From positions 1-14,143 of the forward strand of contig CALMWI010000033.1 of the NCBI GenBank assembly GCA_937873545.1: a stretch of DNA of 14,143 bases. Reading direction: 5' to 3'. The position numbers and the translations under genes were made by a program. Shown here one piece after another: positions 5,261-11,542 of this stretch (the first letter of the stretch is position 1; each line of letters opens with the position of its first letter). A model generated the notes under the pieces. It did not search any database and had not been told where the DNA came from. It saw only the letters and a list, made by a program, of their open reading frames with translations. The DNA comes from an uncultured bacterium. Lineage in GTDB: Bacteria; UBA4055.

Positions 5261-7420
5261 CTACAGGTGTTTTTTTAACACATCAACTACTTCAGGCAGA
5301 TCCATTCCCAGTTCCTTCATGTGCTCAAGTGTAGGAACTCCGTTCTTTGTCCAGCCTCTTCTTTTGTAAACCGCGTCGAGCAGCTGTTCGTAGCGGTCTT
5401 CCCTGTACTTTCTGGTTATATCCATTTTCTCCTTTAATGATTTTCCGGCCGGATCGATCCCGATGATGTCTTTCATCTGTTTGTCGTATCTTTCCTGCCT
5501 GCTCAGGTATTCCTCTTCTGTCACTGGACCGGCAGCTCTGTAAGGCTGAGCGTCGTGCTTCCTGAGACCGTAGCCTCTTCTGATATTGAACGTTCTCTGA
5601 TAATTATAAACTCTCTCTGACTGCCTTATCAGTTCTTCCTTATCGATGCTTCTTCCTGTTACGGCATTGAATATAGTCACATAATTGTCCACATGTTCCG
5701 GAACTTTATTAGGTTCAGCTTCAAGAGCGTTGCTTTCCGGCTCGACATCGTTCCACGGGAGCTTGCATAGTCCGTTAAGCCCGAACCACGTTCTGAACAT
5801 AGGGAAATAATGAAGCGCTTCCGCTTTGTTCTCGAAAGTCGGGATGCGGTTGTTGACCATGTCCATGAATATCAGCCATGCCTCGTCGTGCTGCGGACCC
5901 TTGTTCGTCATGGCGTACCCGCCCTGCTGAGCCAGAGACTCTTTTGAAACATACTGCGAATATTCAAGCCCTTTGTTCTCCATACCTATATCGTTCATGA
6001 ATTTCATGTCCGCGCCGTAATTTTTCGCGAAATACTCCTTCATCCTGCGCACTCCGAGACCCGCTATCCTGCCGAAACCTTCGCCTCTCGCCATCTGATG
6101 GATAAGCTCGAGGGTCGCGGGAATATTGCCGAAATGAAGGTCAAGACCTCCTGTATGCTCTTTCGTTATCAGTTTGTTTTCATAACATTCCATAGCGAAA
6201 GAAACGATCGTTCCGAAAGATATTGTGTCAATTCCGTAGGTGTCGCAGTAGAAATTCAGCTCTATAACCGCATCGGCATCGAAAATCCCTAAATTCGCGC
6301 CTACTCCGGCCGCAGTTTCGTATTCTGGTCCGTCCACAATTACTTTATGCCCTTTGTAAGGCCCCGATTTAAGCTCGAAATCATCAACGCCCTTGCAGCA
6401 GTTCATCGTACAGCCTATCCAGCATCCGTCGTTCATTCCCTGTGTGAATTTTTTGTTCCATACTCTTGAATGAATATTATCCGCGTCTTTGTGCGAACCG
6501 AATTTGAAATTGTGAGTAGGCAGAAGATCATAGTCGTTCATAACATTAACGAGATGAGCCGTTCCTTCCTGCTTCATCCTGCACTGATGAGGATCTAATT
6601 CCTTCATCTCTCTCGCGAATCTTGCGCCTCTTTCTTTGATAGGCTCCATATCGGCAACATGATTAGGGTCAGGAGAAACTCCGGTAACTTTTACGACGAC
6701 GGCTTTTATCTTTTTATCTCTGAAAACCGTTCCGATACCGCCTCTTCCCGCCTGTTTTAAACGGCATTTTTTTCTTTTTATATCGTACCAGCTGAAATTT
6801 AAAAGCCCGATTAGAGTATTCTGCGCCGCATTTCCGGCTGAAATAACGGAAACATTCTTCATGTCTCTCGGATCAGCGCTTTCAGAATACATTTCAGTGA
6901 GCTGTTCAGCGATTATGTGGCTGTCGATCTCTTCGCCGGGCGCTTCTTCTATAGAAACGGTGTTTCTGATGCCGTCGATCACGATTATGATGTCATTTTT
7001 TGCTTTTCCCTGGATCTCGAGAACATCGAACCCGGAAAATTTCAGGAAAGGTCCGAAATATCCGCCGACATTACTGTCGATAACGATGTCGGTCAGCGGA
7101 GAGATCGAAACAACGAGAGACTTTCCCGATCCCGCGTACTGCGTGATACCCGCTATCGGCCCGGGTGAGATTATGATCTCGTTGTCGTTATCGTTCCACC
7201 TGGTATCAGGTCTCGTTCCGTCCCATAAGAGTTTCAGACCGTAGCCCTTCCCGCCGATGAATTTTTCTTTCATCATCGCAGGGATCGGTTTTTCCGCAAC
7301 GGTATTGTCGTCCAGATTGATATAAAGCACTCTGTCAGTATATCCCCTGTAAAGCTCTTTCGGTTCATAGGACTGTTTTTTCAGCAGTTTATGTCTGCTC
7401 TGCAGTTCTTTTACGCTCAT
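5261..7420 (-). CDS. Aldehyde:ferredoxin oxidoreductase (AOR) family, tungsten-type enzyme
   Basis: A cytoplasmic oxidoreductase of about 719 aa. Family members carry one [4Fe-4S] cluster and a tungsten or molybdenum bis-pterin and use ferredoxin as electron partner. Numbering is from the chosen start. The N-terminal AFOR domain spans about 30-245, ending in the conserved GRGGIGTVFRDKKIKA block near 225. The C-terminal domains follow. Cluster cysteines are probably Cys333, Cys337 and Cys341 (GCWIGCTMNCC) and Cys552 (NGLCKLPW). The first pair is Cx3C, not the CxxC of Pyrococcus AOR. DGPEYETAAGVG (363-374) and the GPQHDEAW segment are typical of one AOR subgroup. An earlier ATG at 7432 is in frame but lacks an SD; the ATG at 7420 has GGAG seven bases upstream. 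It heads the operon with the carrier, PpnP, ThiF-type and tail-anchored genes. The substrate is unknown. Confidence 0.93.
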   Translation of the reverse strand: MSVKELQSRHKLLKKQSYEPKELYRGYTDRVLYINLDDNTVAEKPIPAMMKEKFIGGKGYGLKLLWDGTRPDTRWNDNDNEIIISPGPIAGITQYAGSGKSLVVSISPLTDIVIDSNVGGYFGPFLKFSGFDVLEIQGKAKNDIIIVIDGIRNTVSIEEAPGEEIDSHIIAEQLTEMYSESADPRDMKNVSVISAGNAAQNTLIGLLNFSWYDIKRKKCRLKQAGRGGIGTVFRDKKIKAVVVKVTGVSPDPNHVADMEPIKERGARFAREMKELDPHQCRMKQEGTAHLVNVMNDYDLLPTHNFKFGSHKDADNIHSRVWNKKFTQGMNDGCWIGCTMNCCKGVDDFELKSGPYKGHKVIVDGPEYETAAGVGANLGIFDADAVIELNFYCDTYGIDTISFGTIVSFAMECYENKLITKEHTGGLDLHFGNIPATLELIHQMARGEGFGRIAGLGVRRMKEYFAKNYGADMKFMNDIGMENKGLEYSQYVSKESLAQQGGYAMTNKGPQHDEAWLIFMDMVNNRIPTFENKAEALHYFPMFRTWFGLNGLCKLPWNDVEPESNALEAEPNKVPEHVDNYVTIFNAVTGRSIDKEELIRQSERVYNYQRTFNIRRGYGLRKHDAQPYRAAGPVTEEEYLSRQERYDKQMKDIIGIDPAGKSLKEKMDITRKYREDRYEQLLDAVYKRRGWTKNGVPTLEHMKELGMDLPEVVDVLKKHL

Positions 7421-7455
7421 TTTCAGCTCCATTCTATTTTTAATTTTATTTTCCG

Positions 7456-7471
7456 AACATTACAGAATGTT
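7456..7471. promoter_or_regulatory. Operator-like palindrome at the AOR operon promoter
   Basis: AACATT-ACAG-AATGTT is a perfect 6-bp inverted repeat with a 4-bp centre. It sits directly downstream of the predicted reverse-strand -10 box, over the expected transcription start. That position suits repressor binding. The regulator is not identifiable. Confidence 0.4.
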
Positions 7472-7472
7472 A

Positions 7473-7501
7473 AAGATAAATAATGCCGTCACGCAATTCA
7501 A
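7473..7501 (-). promoter_or_regulatory. Possible sigma70-type promoter for the AOR operon
   Basis: On the reverse strand, TTGAAT (7496-7501) and TATCTT (7473-7478) are separated by 17 bp, each 4 of 6 to consensus. Transcription would begin near 7466, inside the AACATT palindrome, giving a leader of about 45 bases. Confidence 0.35.
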
Positions 7502-7526
7502 GTATTAAAATATCATTAAATTCTTC

Positions 7527-7555
7527 TTGTTTTTAAGATTTGATTTTTTTATATT
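7527..7555 (+). promoter_or_regulatory. Possible sigma70-type promoter for the lipoprotein gene
   Basis: TTGTTT (7527-7532) and TATATT (7550-7555) are 17 bp apart; the -10 matches 5 of 6. It is about 30 bases before the lipoprotein start, in the divergent gap shared with the AOR operon. Confidence 0.35.
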
Positions 7556-7584
7556 TGAGACCTTTTTAATCAGGAATTACTTTG

Positions 7585-8049
7585 ATGAATAAGGTTTACG
7601 CTTTAATAACCACGCTCTTTTCAATAGTTCTCGCAGGTTGTCTGACAGTTCCGGCAGCGCCGGAAAAAGAACAGGCTCTTCAAGGATTCACTCAAAAATT
7701 CGCGGTCGAATCTTTAAGATTCTATACAGGGAACGAACTGGGGGTCGAGAAAACATACAGGGTATATAACTCATCTTTCAGATCCGATGCGGTTGACTTG
7801 ATCTGGTATGAGCTTATCGTCAGGAACAAGGCTGAAAATGTCAGCCGGATACTGTACCGGGAGGTTTGGTATGACGGAGATAATAAAGTTATCTCGTCGG
7901 CAGCAAAAGAGATGAATCTGAACCCGGAGGATAGTTATCTGGAATATACCGCGGGGATCAGAGCTGATTGGACCAAAGGGTATTATGTTCTGAAAATATT
8001 TCAGGATAGCCTTGAAGTGGCGAACAGGGAATTTAAAATAATTGATTGA
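7585..8049 (+). CDS. Lipoprotein of unknown function
   Basis: A 154-aa protein with a clear lipoprotein signal: Asn-Lys after Met, a hydrophobic core (YALITTLFSIV) and the lipobox LAGC with Cys19 as the lipidated residue. The mature part reads as alternating beta strands (LIWYELIVRN, ILYREVWYDGDNKV, GYYVLKIFQD) and may be an immunoglobulin-like beta sandwich. No family is recognised with confidence. The DUF1425/YcfL type of periplasmic lipoprotein was considered because of the Asn-containing strand followed by a WYD turn, but the match is too loose to name. The ATG at 7585 is chosen over the TTG just before it because AGGA at 7572-7575 is nine bases upstream. The 61-aa zinc-ribbon-like gene follows after 15 bases, so the two are probably one transcript. 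Confidence 0.8.
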   Translation: MNKVYALITTLFSIVLAGCLTVPAAPEKEQALQGFTQKFAVESLRFYTGNELGVEKTYRVYNSSFRSDAVDLIWYELIVRNKAENVSRILYREVWYDGDNKVISSAAKEMNLNPEDSYLEYTAGIRADWTKGYYVLKIFQDSLEVANREFKIID

Positions 8050-8064
8050 TATAAGGAGTTAAAA

Positions 8065-8250
8065 ATGGCAAAAAAACAAGTTTACGGTCTAAAAGCGACA
8101 AGGGGCCTCTGCCCGGTCTGCGGAGAGCAGATCCAGATAGTCAAGATCGTTACGCCTGTAAATGTCGAAGGCAAAACCCACAAATTCATCGAGAATGTGG
8201 TGAAAGCGTGCAAATGCCCGACCAAGACATTGGATTCGTATCTTAAATAA
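8065..8250 (+). CDS. Small zinc-ribbon-like protein
   Basis: A 61-aa basic protein with CPVCG at 16-20 and CKC at 49-51. These four cysteines (CxxC plus CxC) could make one zinc-binding knuckle pair. The hydrophobic stretch IQIVKIVTPV lies between them. AAGGAG at 8053-8058 is a strong SD six bases before the ATG, and a textbook terminator begins right after the stop, so this is a real short gene. No specific family is recognised. It could be a small nucleic-acid-binding or protein-binding adaptor. It shares a transcript with the lipoprotein upstream. Confidence 0.82.
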   Translation: MAKKQVYGLKATRGLCPVCGEQIQIVKIVTPVNVEGKTHKFIENVVKACKCPTKTLDSYLK

Positions 8251-8274
8251 AAAGTGTCTTCGGACACTTTTTTT
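8251..8274 (+). terminator. Rho-independent terminator with UUCG tetraloop
   Basis: AAAGTGTC (8251-8258), loop TTCG, GACACTTT (8263-8270), then further T to 8274. The 8-bp perfect stem with an extra-stable UUCG loop and a U-tract is a strong terminator. It starts immediately after the zinc-ribbon stop and lies 28 bases before asnS. Confidence 0.93.
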
Positions 8275-8302
8275 ACATCTAACTTTACTGACGGAGTAAA
8301 AA

Positions 8303-9691
8303 ATGGCGCTGACGGTGTATGATCTGTGGAAGAGCTATCATGAAAAGCTCGATACCGAAGTGACCTTGTCCGGCTGGGTGAGGACTTCGAGAACTTCCAA
8401 GTCGTTCGGGTTTATTGAACTCAACGACGGAACTCATTTCAAAAATATTCAGGTGGTTTTCGGAGAAAATCTGAATAATTTTGATGAGATCTCAAAAATA
8501 TCCCTCGGATCATCCATTAATGTCAACGGAAAGCTGATAAAATCGCCGGGCGATAAGCAGCCTTTCGAGATCTCCGCTTCATCAATAGAGATACTCGGGT
8601 TTTGCGATCCTGAATTTCCTCTGCAGAAAAAAAGGCATTCGCCGGAATATCTGAGAACGATAGCCTATTTAAGACCGAGGACCAACCTTTTCAGAGCTGT
8701 GTTTAAAGTGAGAAGCCTTTTAGCCTTCGCGATCCATAAATTCTTTACTGAAAAGAACTTCGTTTATGTACATACACCGATAATCACGGGCAGCGACTGC
8801 GAAGGGGCCGGCGAGATGTTCGGGGTTTCAACGCTTGACATGAACAATCCGCCGAGAACAGAGGACGGAAAGATCGATTACTCAAAAGATTTTTTCGGCA
8901 AGCAGACGAACCTGACGGTCAGCGGACAGCTTGCTGTCGAGAACTTCTGCATGGCGTTCAGAAATGTTTATACTTTCGGACCCACATTCAGGGCGGAAAG
9001 ATCGAATACTCAGAGGCATGCTTCTGAGTTCTGGATGATAGAGCCGGAAATGGCATTCTCAGATCTGAACGACAACATGGACACGGCCGAAGAAATGGTC
9101 AAATATCTGATCAGATATGTGCTTGAAAACGCGCCTGAAGAGATGGAATTCTTCAACCAGTGGGTGGATAAAGGGCTCCTCGAAAGGCTGAACTTCTTAT
9201 TGAATTCAGATTTCGGCAGAGTGACCTATACCGAAGCGATGGACGCACTGATCAAATCGGGAAAGCAGTTCGATTATAAACCCGAGTGGGGCATAGACCT
9301 GCAGACCGAGCACGAAAGATATCTGACCGAGGAAGTTTACAAAAGACCGGTATTCGTAACCAACTATCCCAAAGGCATAAAAGCCTTCTACATGAGGATG
9401 AACGATGACGGAAAAACGGTCGCCGCGATGGATCTACTAGTACCCGGCGTCGGCGAGATAATAGGCGGAAGCCAGAGAGAGGAAAGGCTCGAGATGCTCG
9501 AAAAGAGGATAACTGAAATGGGTCTTAAAAAAGAAGATTACTGGTGGTACTTGGACCTGAGAAGGTACGGAACGAACAAGCACTGCGGGTTCGGGCTCGG
9601 ATTCGAAAGAATGGTAATGTATATGACCGGCGTGGAGAACATCAGGGATGTAATACCTTTCCCGAGAACGCCGAAGAACGCTGAATTTTAA
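8303..9691 (+). CDS. asnS: Asparaginyl-tRNA synthetase
   Basis: A 462-aa class II aminoacyl-tRNA synthetase (E. coli AsnS is 466 aa) that charges tRNA-Asn with asparagine using ATP. Residues 18-98 form the OB-fold anticodon-binding domain (VTLSGWVRTSRTSKSFGFIE). Class II motif 1 is at about 130-162, motif 2 at 228-249 (FRAER then HASEFWMIEPE), and motif 3 at 429-443 (GFGLGFERM). The SGQL segment (208-211) and the C-terminal IPFPRTP are typical of AsnS rather than AspRS or LysRS. GGAG at 8293-8296 is the SD. Its presence suggests direct charging of tRNA-Asn. A terminator lies 28 bases upstream, so transcription must come from read-through or from a promoter inside the preceding gene. Methylmalonyl-CoA epimerase follows after 18 bases. 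Confidence 0.97.
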   Translation: MALTVYDLWKSYHEKLDTEVTLSGWVRTSRTSKSFGFIELNDGTHFKNIQVVFGENLNNFDEISKISLGSSINVNGKLIKSPGDKQPFEISASSIEILGFCDPEFPLQKKRHSPEYLRTIAYLRPRTNLFRAVFKVRSLLAFAIHKFFTEKNFVYVHTPIITGSDCEGAGEMFGVSTLDMNNPPRTEDGKIDYSKDFFGKQTNLTVSGQLAVENFCMAFRNVYTFGPTFRAERSNTQRHASEFWMIEPEMAFSDLNDNMDTAEEMVKYLIRYVLENAPEEMEFFNQWVDKGLLERLNFLLNSDFGRVTYTEAMDALIKSGKQFDYKPEWGIDLQTEHERYLTEEVYKRPVFVTNYPKGIKAFYMRMNDDGKTVAAMDLLVPGVGEIIGGSQREERLEMLEKRITEMGLKKEDYWWYLDLRRYGTNKHCGFGLGFERMVMYMTGVENIRDVIPFPRTPKNAEF

Positions 9692-9709
9692 TCAATTACG
9701 GAGATAAAA

Positions 9710-10111
9710 ATGCTGAAAAAAGTGCACCATATAGGAATAGCGGTTAAAGACCTAAAGGAGGCCGCAGAAAAATATGTAGCCATCACAGGCATAAAGCATT
9801 ATGAGACTGAATATGTTCCCGGGCAGGATGTCGAAGTAGCCATGTTCGAAGTGGGCGAAAGCAGAATTGAGCTTCTTCAGGGCAAGTCCGAAAATTCCCC
9901 GATTTCAAAATTTCTGGAAAAGAACAGGGAAGGGCTTCACCATGTAGCTTATGAAGTCGAAGATATTGATAAAGCTCTGGAAGAGCTGAAAGCCCAGGGA
10001 TTTGCCCTGATAGACGAAAAAGCGAGAATAGGCGCGGGCGGAATGAAAATAGCTTTCATCCATCCCAAATCAACGAACGGAGTACTCACAGAATTATCTC
10101 AGGTAAAATAA
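9710..10111 (+). CDS. mce: Methylmalonyl-CoA epimerase
   Basis: A 133-aa VOC-superfamily enzyme that interconverts (S)- and (R)-methylmalonyl-CoA, a step linking propionyl-CoA and succinyl-CoA. It has two beta-alpha-beta-beta-beta halves. KVHHIGIAV starts the first and GLHHVAYEV (75-83) the second. Likely metal ligands are His7, His77 or His78, and Glu128 near GVLTELS; the IELLQ strand (53-57) supplies the remaining ligand region. Length is normal. GGAG at 9700-9703 gives a good SD. In anaerobes the enzyme supports propionate formation or use through succinate. The mutase and decarboxylase genes are not in this window. A cyclic-nucleotide-binding protein gene follows within 17 bases. Confidence 0.93.
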   Translation: MLKKVHHIGIAVKDLKEAAEKYVAITGIKHYETEYVPGQDVEVAMFEVGESRIELLQGKSENSPISKFLEKNREGLHHVAYEVEDIDKALEELKAQGFALIDEKARIGAGGMKIAFIHPKSTNGVLTELSQVK

Positions 10112-10128
10112 ATTCAATGGAGGCCGGT

Positions 10129-10590
10129 ATGCTTGGCATTTTAAGCTCATCCAGAATGTTTGACGGGATCGATGAAAATATCCTGAAAAAGATAAGCGTT
10201 TTCTCCAAGATCGAGAAGTACAAGCCGAATGTTACGATCCTCGAAGAGGACAGTTCGGACGACTGCGACCTGTTCATCGTAGTTTCGGGAAGAGTGAAGA
10301 TATTCGTGTCTTCAAAATACTTCTCAAGCGAAAATGATGACTCAAAGGCTATCTATACTGTAAATCCCGGTGATTTTTTCGGAGAGATGTCCTGCATCGT
10401 AAAAAAACGCAGAAGCGCTTCGGCCGTAACTATGACAGAATGCGAAATTGTCAGAATTAACGGTAAAAAATTCATTCAGCTGATGGAAAACGACAGTGAG
10501 GCAGGATTTCAGATACTAAGAAAGCTGTATGAGACCCTTTACGACAGGATCCAGAACTCCAATTTTATGCTCAGAAATCTGCTGATATAA
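10129..10590 (+). CDS. Stand-alone cyclic-nucleotide-binding-domain (CRP-type) protein
   Basis: A 153-aa protein made up of a Crp-like cNMP-binding beta barrel: LFIVVSGRVKIFV forms early strands, and the phosphate-binding cassette is GDFFGEMS followed by RRSASA, with Glu86 and Arg95 in the usual places. The N-terminal SSSRMFDGIDE helix and the C-terminal helix (QILRKLYETLYDRI) are normal, but the chain ends there. The DNA-binding helix-turn-helix of CRP/FNR is missing, so it is not by itself a transcription factor. The start at 10129 has GGAGG five bases upstream. An earlier in-frame ATG at 10117 overlaps that SD and has only a distant AGGT of its own. It is probably cotranscribed with asnS and mce. 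The ligand is unknown. Confidence 0.87.
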   Translation: MLGILSSSRMFDGIDENILKKISVFSKIEKYKPNVTILEEDSSDDCDLFIVVSGRVKIFVSSKYFSSENDDSKAIYTVNPGDFFGEMSCIVKKRRSASAVTMTECEIVRINGKKFIQLMENDSEAGFQILRKLYETLYDRIQNSNFMLRNLLI

Positions 10591-10618
10591 AAAAAGACCT
10601 CGTTTCTGAGGCCTTTTC
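10589..10618. terminator. Imperfect bidirectional terminator
   Basis: AAAAAGACCTC, a six-base loop, then GAGGCCTTTT forms a stem with one A-C mismatch. The forward side ends in TTTT and the reverse side in seven T. It fits the end of the cNMP-binding gene and also the reverse-strand 35-aa ORF. Confidence 0.7.
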
Positions 10619-10654
10619 GTTGAGGAGTGAGTGAGTTGATGGAGTGGAGTTCTG

Positions 10655-10762
10655 TTAGTTTTTGAATTTTGACATCGAGTTTCTGAATCTGAAGGTGAAG
10701 TTTACTACCTCTACCTGTTTTTTATCTTCTACTGTCATTTGTGTGTTTTTATTGTTTGTCAT
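10655..10762 (-). CDS. Small basic protein of 35 aa, unknown
   Basis: A short reverse-strand frame encodes MTNNKNTQMTVEDKKQ..., followed by an alternating aromatic/charged stretch VNFTFRFRNSMSKFKN. It is Asn/Lys-rich and basic, with no signal peptide, membrane helix or cysteine. Support for it being real is a good SD (GAGG, eight bases before the ATG), a plausible promoter about 40 bases further upstream, and a bidirectional terminator downstream with the longer U-tract on this strand. Low-complexity AT-rich sequence can mimic such signals, so translation is not certain. No family is recognised. Confidence 0.5.
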   Translation of the reverse strand: MTNNKNTQMTVEDKKQVEVVNFTFRFRNSMSKFKN

Positions 10763-10802
10763 TTTATTTTCCTCTTTTCTTTTAGTTTTATCTTACAACG
10801 GT

Positions 10803-10830
10803 AATATATATTTAAACGGAAGGACATCAA
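10803..10830 (-). promoter_or_regulatory. Possible promoter for the 35-aa ORF
   Basis: On the reverse strand TTGATG (10825-10830) and TATATT (10803-10808) are 16 bp apart; the -10 matches 5 of 6. The predicted leader is about 35 bases. The -35 overlaps the GGACAT hairpin. Confidence 0.33.
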
Positions 10831-10840
10831 ACCAATGTCC
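10822..10840. repeat. Short inverted repeat GGACAT-N7-ATGTCC
   Basis: A 6-bp perfect inverted repeat with a 7-base loop, nested inside CGGAA (10817-10821) and TTCCG (10854-10858). It lies in the 144-base gap between the DUF302 gene and the 35-aa ORF. No U-tract follows, so it is not a clear terminator. It may be an operator or a transcript end structure. The rest of the gap holds nothing else I can name. Confidence 0.4.
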
Positions 10841-10906
10841 GACGAAATGACATTTCCGCCGGATGAGATGTATTAAAACCGCTATTTATCTAATAATTAC
10901 TGATAT

Positions 10907-11389
10907 CTATTCTGCTTTTACGATACCGGAAAGTATCTTATTGTCATCATCAGCCACCCCCGCCATAACTTTTTTCACGTTCGGGCTGAACATTTTGCTA
11001 ATGAGACCGATATTCATTCTTGAAATAAAGGTTCTGCCGTTACTGTACTCATAAACCGCCATCCTGCACGGCATTATCGCCGCCAGGAACATATCTTCTT
11101 CATTTTTCAGCACATCATAAGAATTTTCGGCGTGACATAGTTCAAGCACTCTGACTTCAGGAGAGTCATCAAATCCCGCTTTCTCCATTCTTTCGGTCAT
11201 GTCCCATATCTTGGCCACCGCCCAGCCGTTCTCGTCGGCCTGCTTATCTATCATTTCCACAGTCTCATCCATCCCGAACATGCTCTCTTTCGTGATTATC
11301 ATCTGGGACGGCATAAATTTATATACCGCAAAACCCGCAGCAGCTGCTCCGAGCAGAAATCCTAATAATATCAATAAAATACTTTTCAT
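10907..11389 (-). CDS. Membrane-anchored DUF302 protein
   Basis: A 160-aa protein with an N-terminal hydrophobic helix (3-24, LLILLGFLLGAAAAGFAVY) acting as an anchor or uncleaved signal. A DUF302 domain follows at about 37-127. Family marks are MDETVEMI near 40, GWAVAKIWDM (55-64), LELC (82-85), and MPCRMAVYE (106-114) with Cys108. DUF302 proteins are widespread small domains without an agreed reaction. The two conserved Cys (85, 108) are notable. The start at 11389 has GGAGGT seven bases upstream and is preferred over a TTG at 11410 that would lie before the SD. The promoter must overlap the divergent batD promoter region; TATATT on the reverse strand (11409-11414) with TTTTCA 17 bp upstream is a candidate. 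No clear terminator follows. Confidence 0.85.
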   Translation of the reverse strand: MKSILLILLGFLLGAAAAGFAVYKFMPSQMIITKESMFGMDETVEMIDKQADENGWAVAKIWDMTERMEKAGFDDSPEVRVLELCHAENSYDVLKNEEDMFLAAIMPCRMAVYEYSNGRTFISRMNIGLISKMFSPNVKKVMAGVADDDNKILSGIVKAE

Positions 11390-11430
11390 ATAGTCCACCT
11401 CCGCTGTCAATATAAGAAATTAAAAGATTA

Positions 11431-11459
11431 TTGAAAAGAGTATATTTTTAAGTTATATT
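11431..11459 (+). promoter_or_regulatory. Sigma70-like promoter for batD–batE
   Basis: TTGAAA (11431-11436) and TATATT (11454-11459) are exactly 17 bp apart, each 5 of 6 to consensus. This is the best promoter match in the window. Transcription would start near 11466, giving a leader of about 77 bases with a small CCTGA-A5-TCAGG hairpin at 11468-11482. Confidence 0.55.
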
Positions 11460-11542
11460 TAGCGCAGCCTGAAAAAATCAGGAACAAACAGCTATGTTGA
11501 TTAGTAGAATTTCCGCAAAACATACTGCTTAAGGGTAGGAAT

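Noticed and set aside
6861..7244. A 127-aa forward frame inside the AOR gene
   Set aside because: The reverse AOR frame is strongly conserved here (GRGGIG block and pterin-binding region); the forward frame has no motif.
8065..8302. T-box or other tRNA-sensing leader before asnS
   Set aside because: The stretch is coding for the zinc-ribbon protein, and no T-box sequence or antiterminator alternative to the UUCG hairpin could be seen.
10857..10884. An 8-codon reverse frame (MSFRRTLV) upstream of the 35-aa ORF as a leader peptide
   Set aside because: It lies upstream of the predicted promoter for that ORF, so it would not be on the same transcript. Too short to support.
10662..11054. Forward 62- and 63-aa frames after the cNMP-binding gene
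   Set aside because: The first lies opposite the better supported 35-aa ORF, and its hydrophobic run is a product of reading AT-rich antisense. The second overlaps the DUF302 gene. Neither has an SD.
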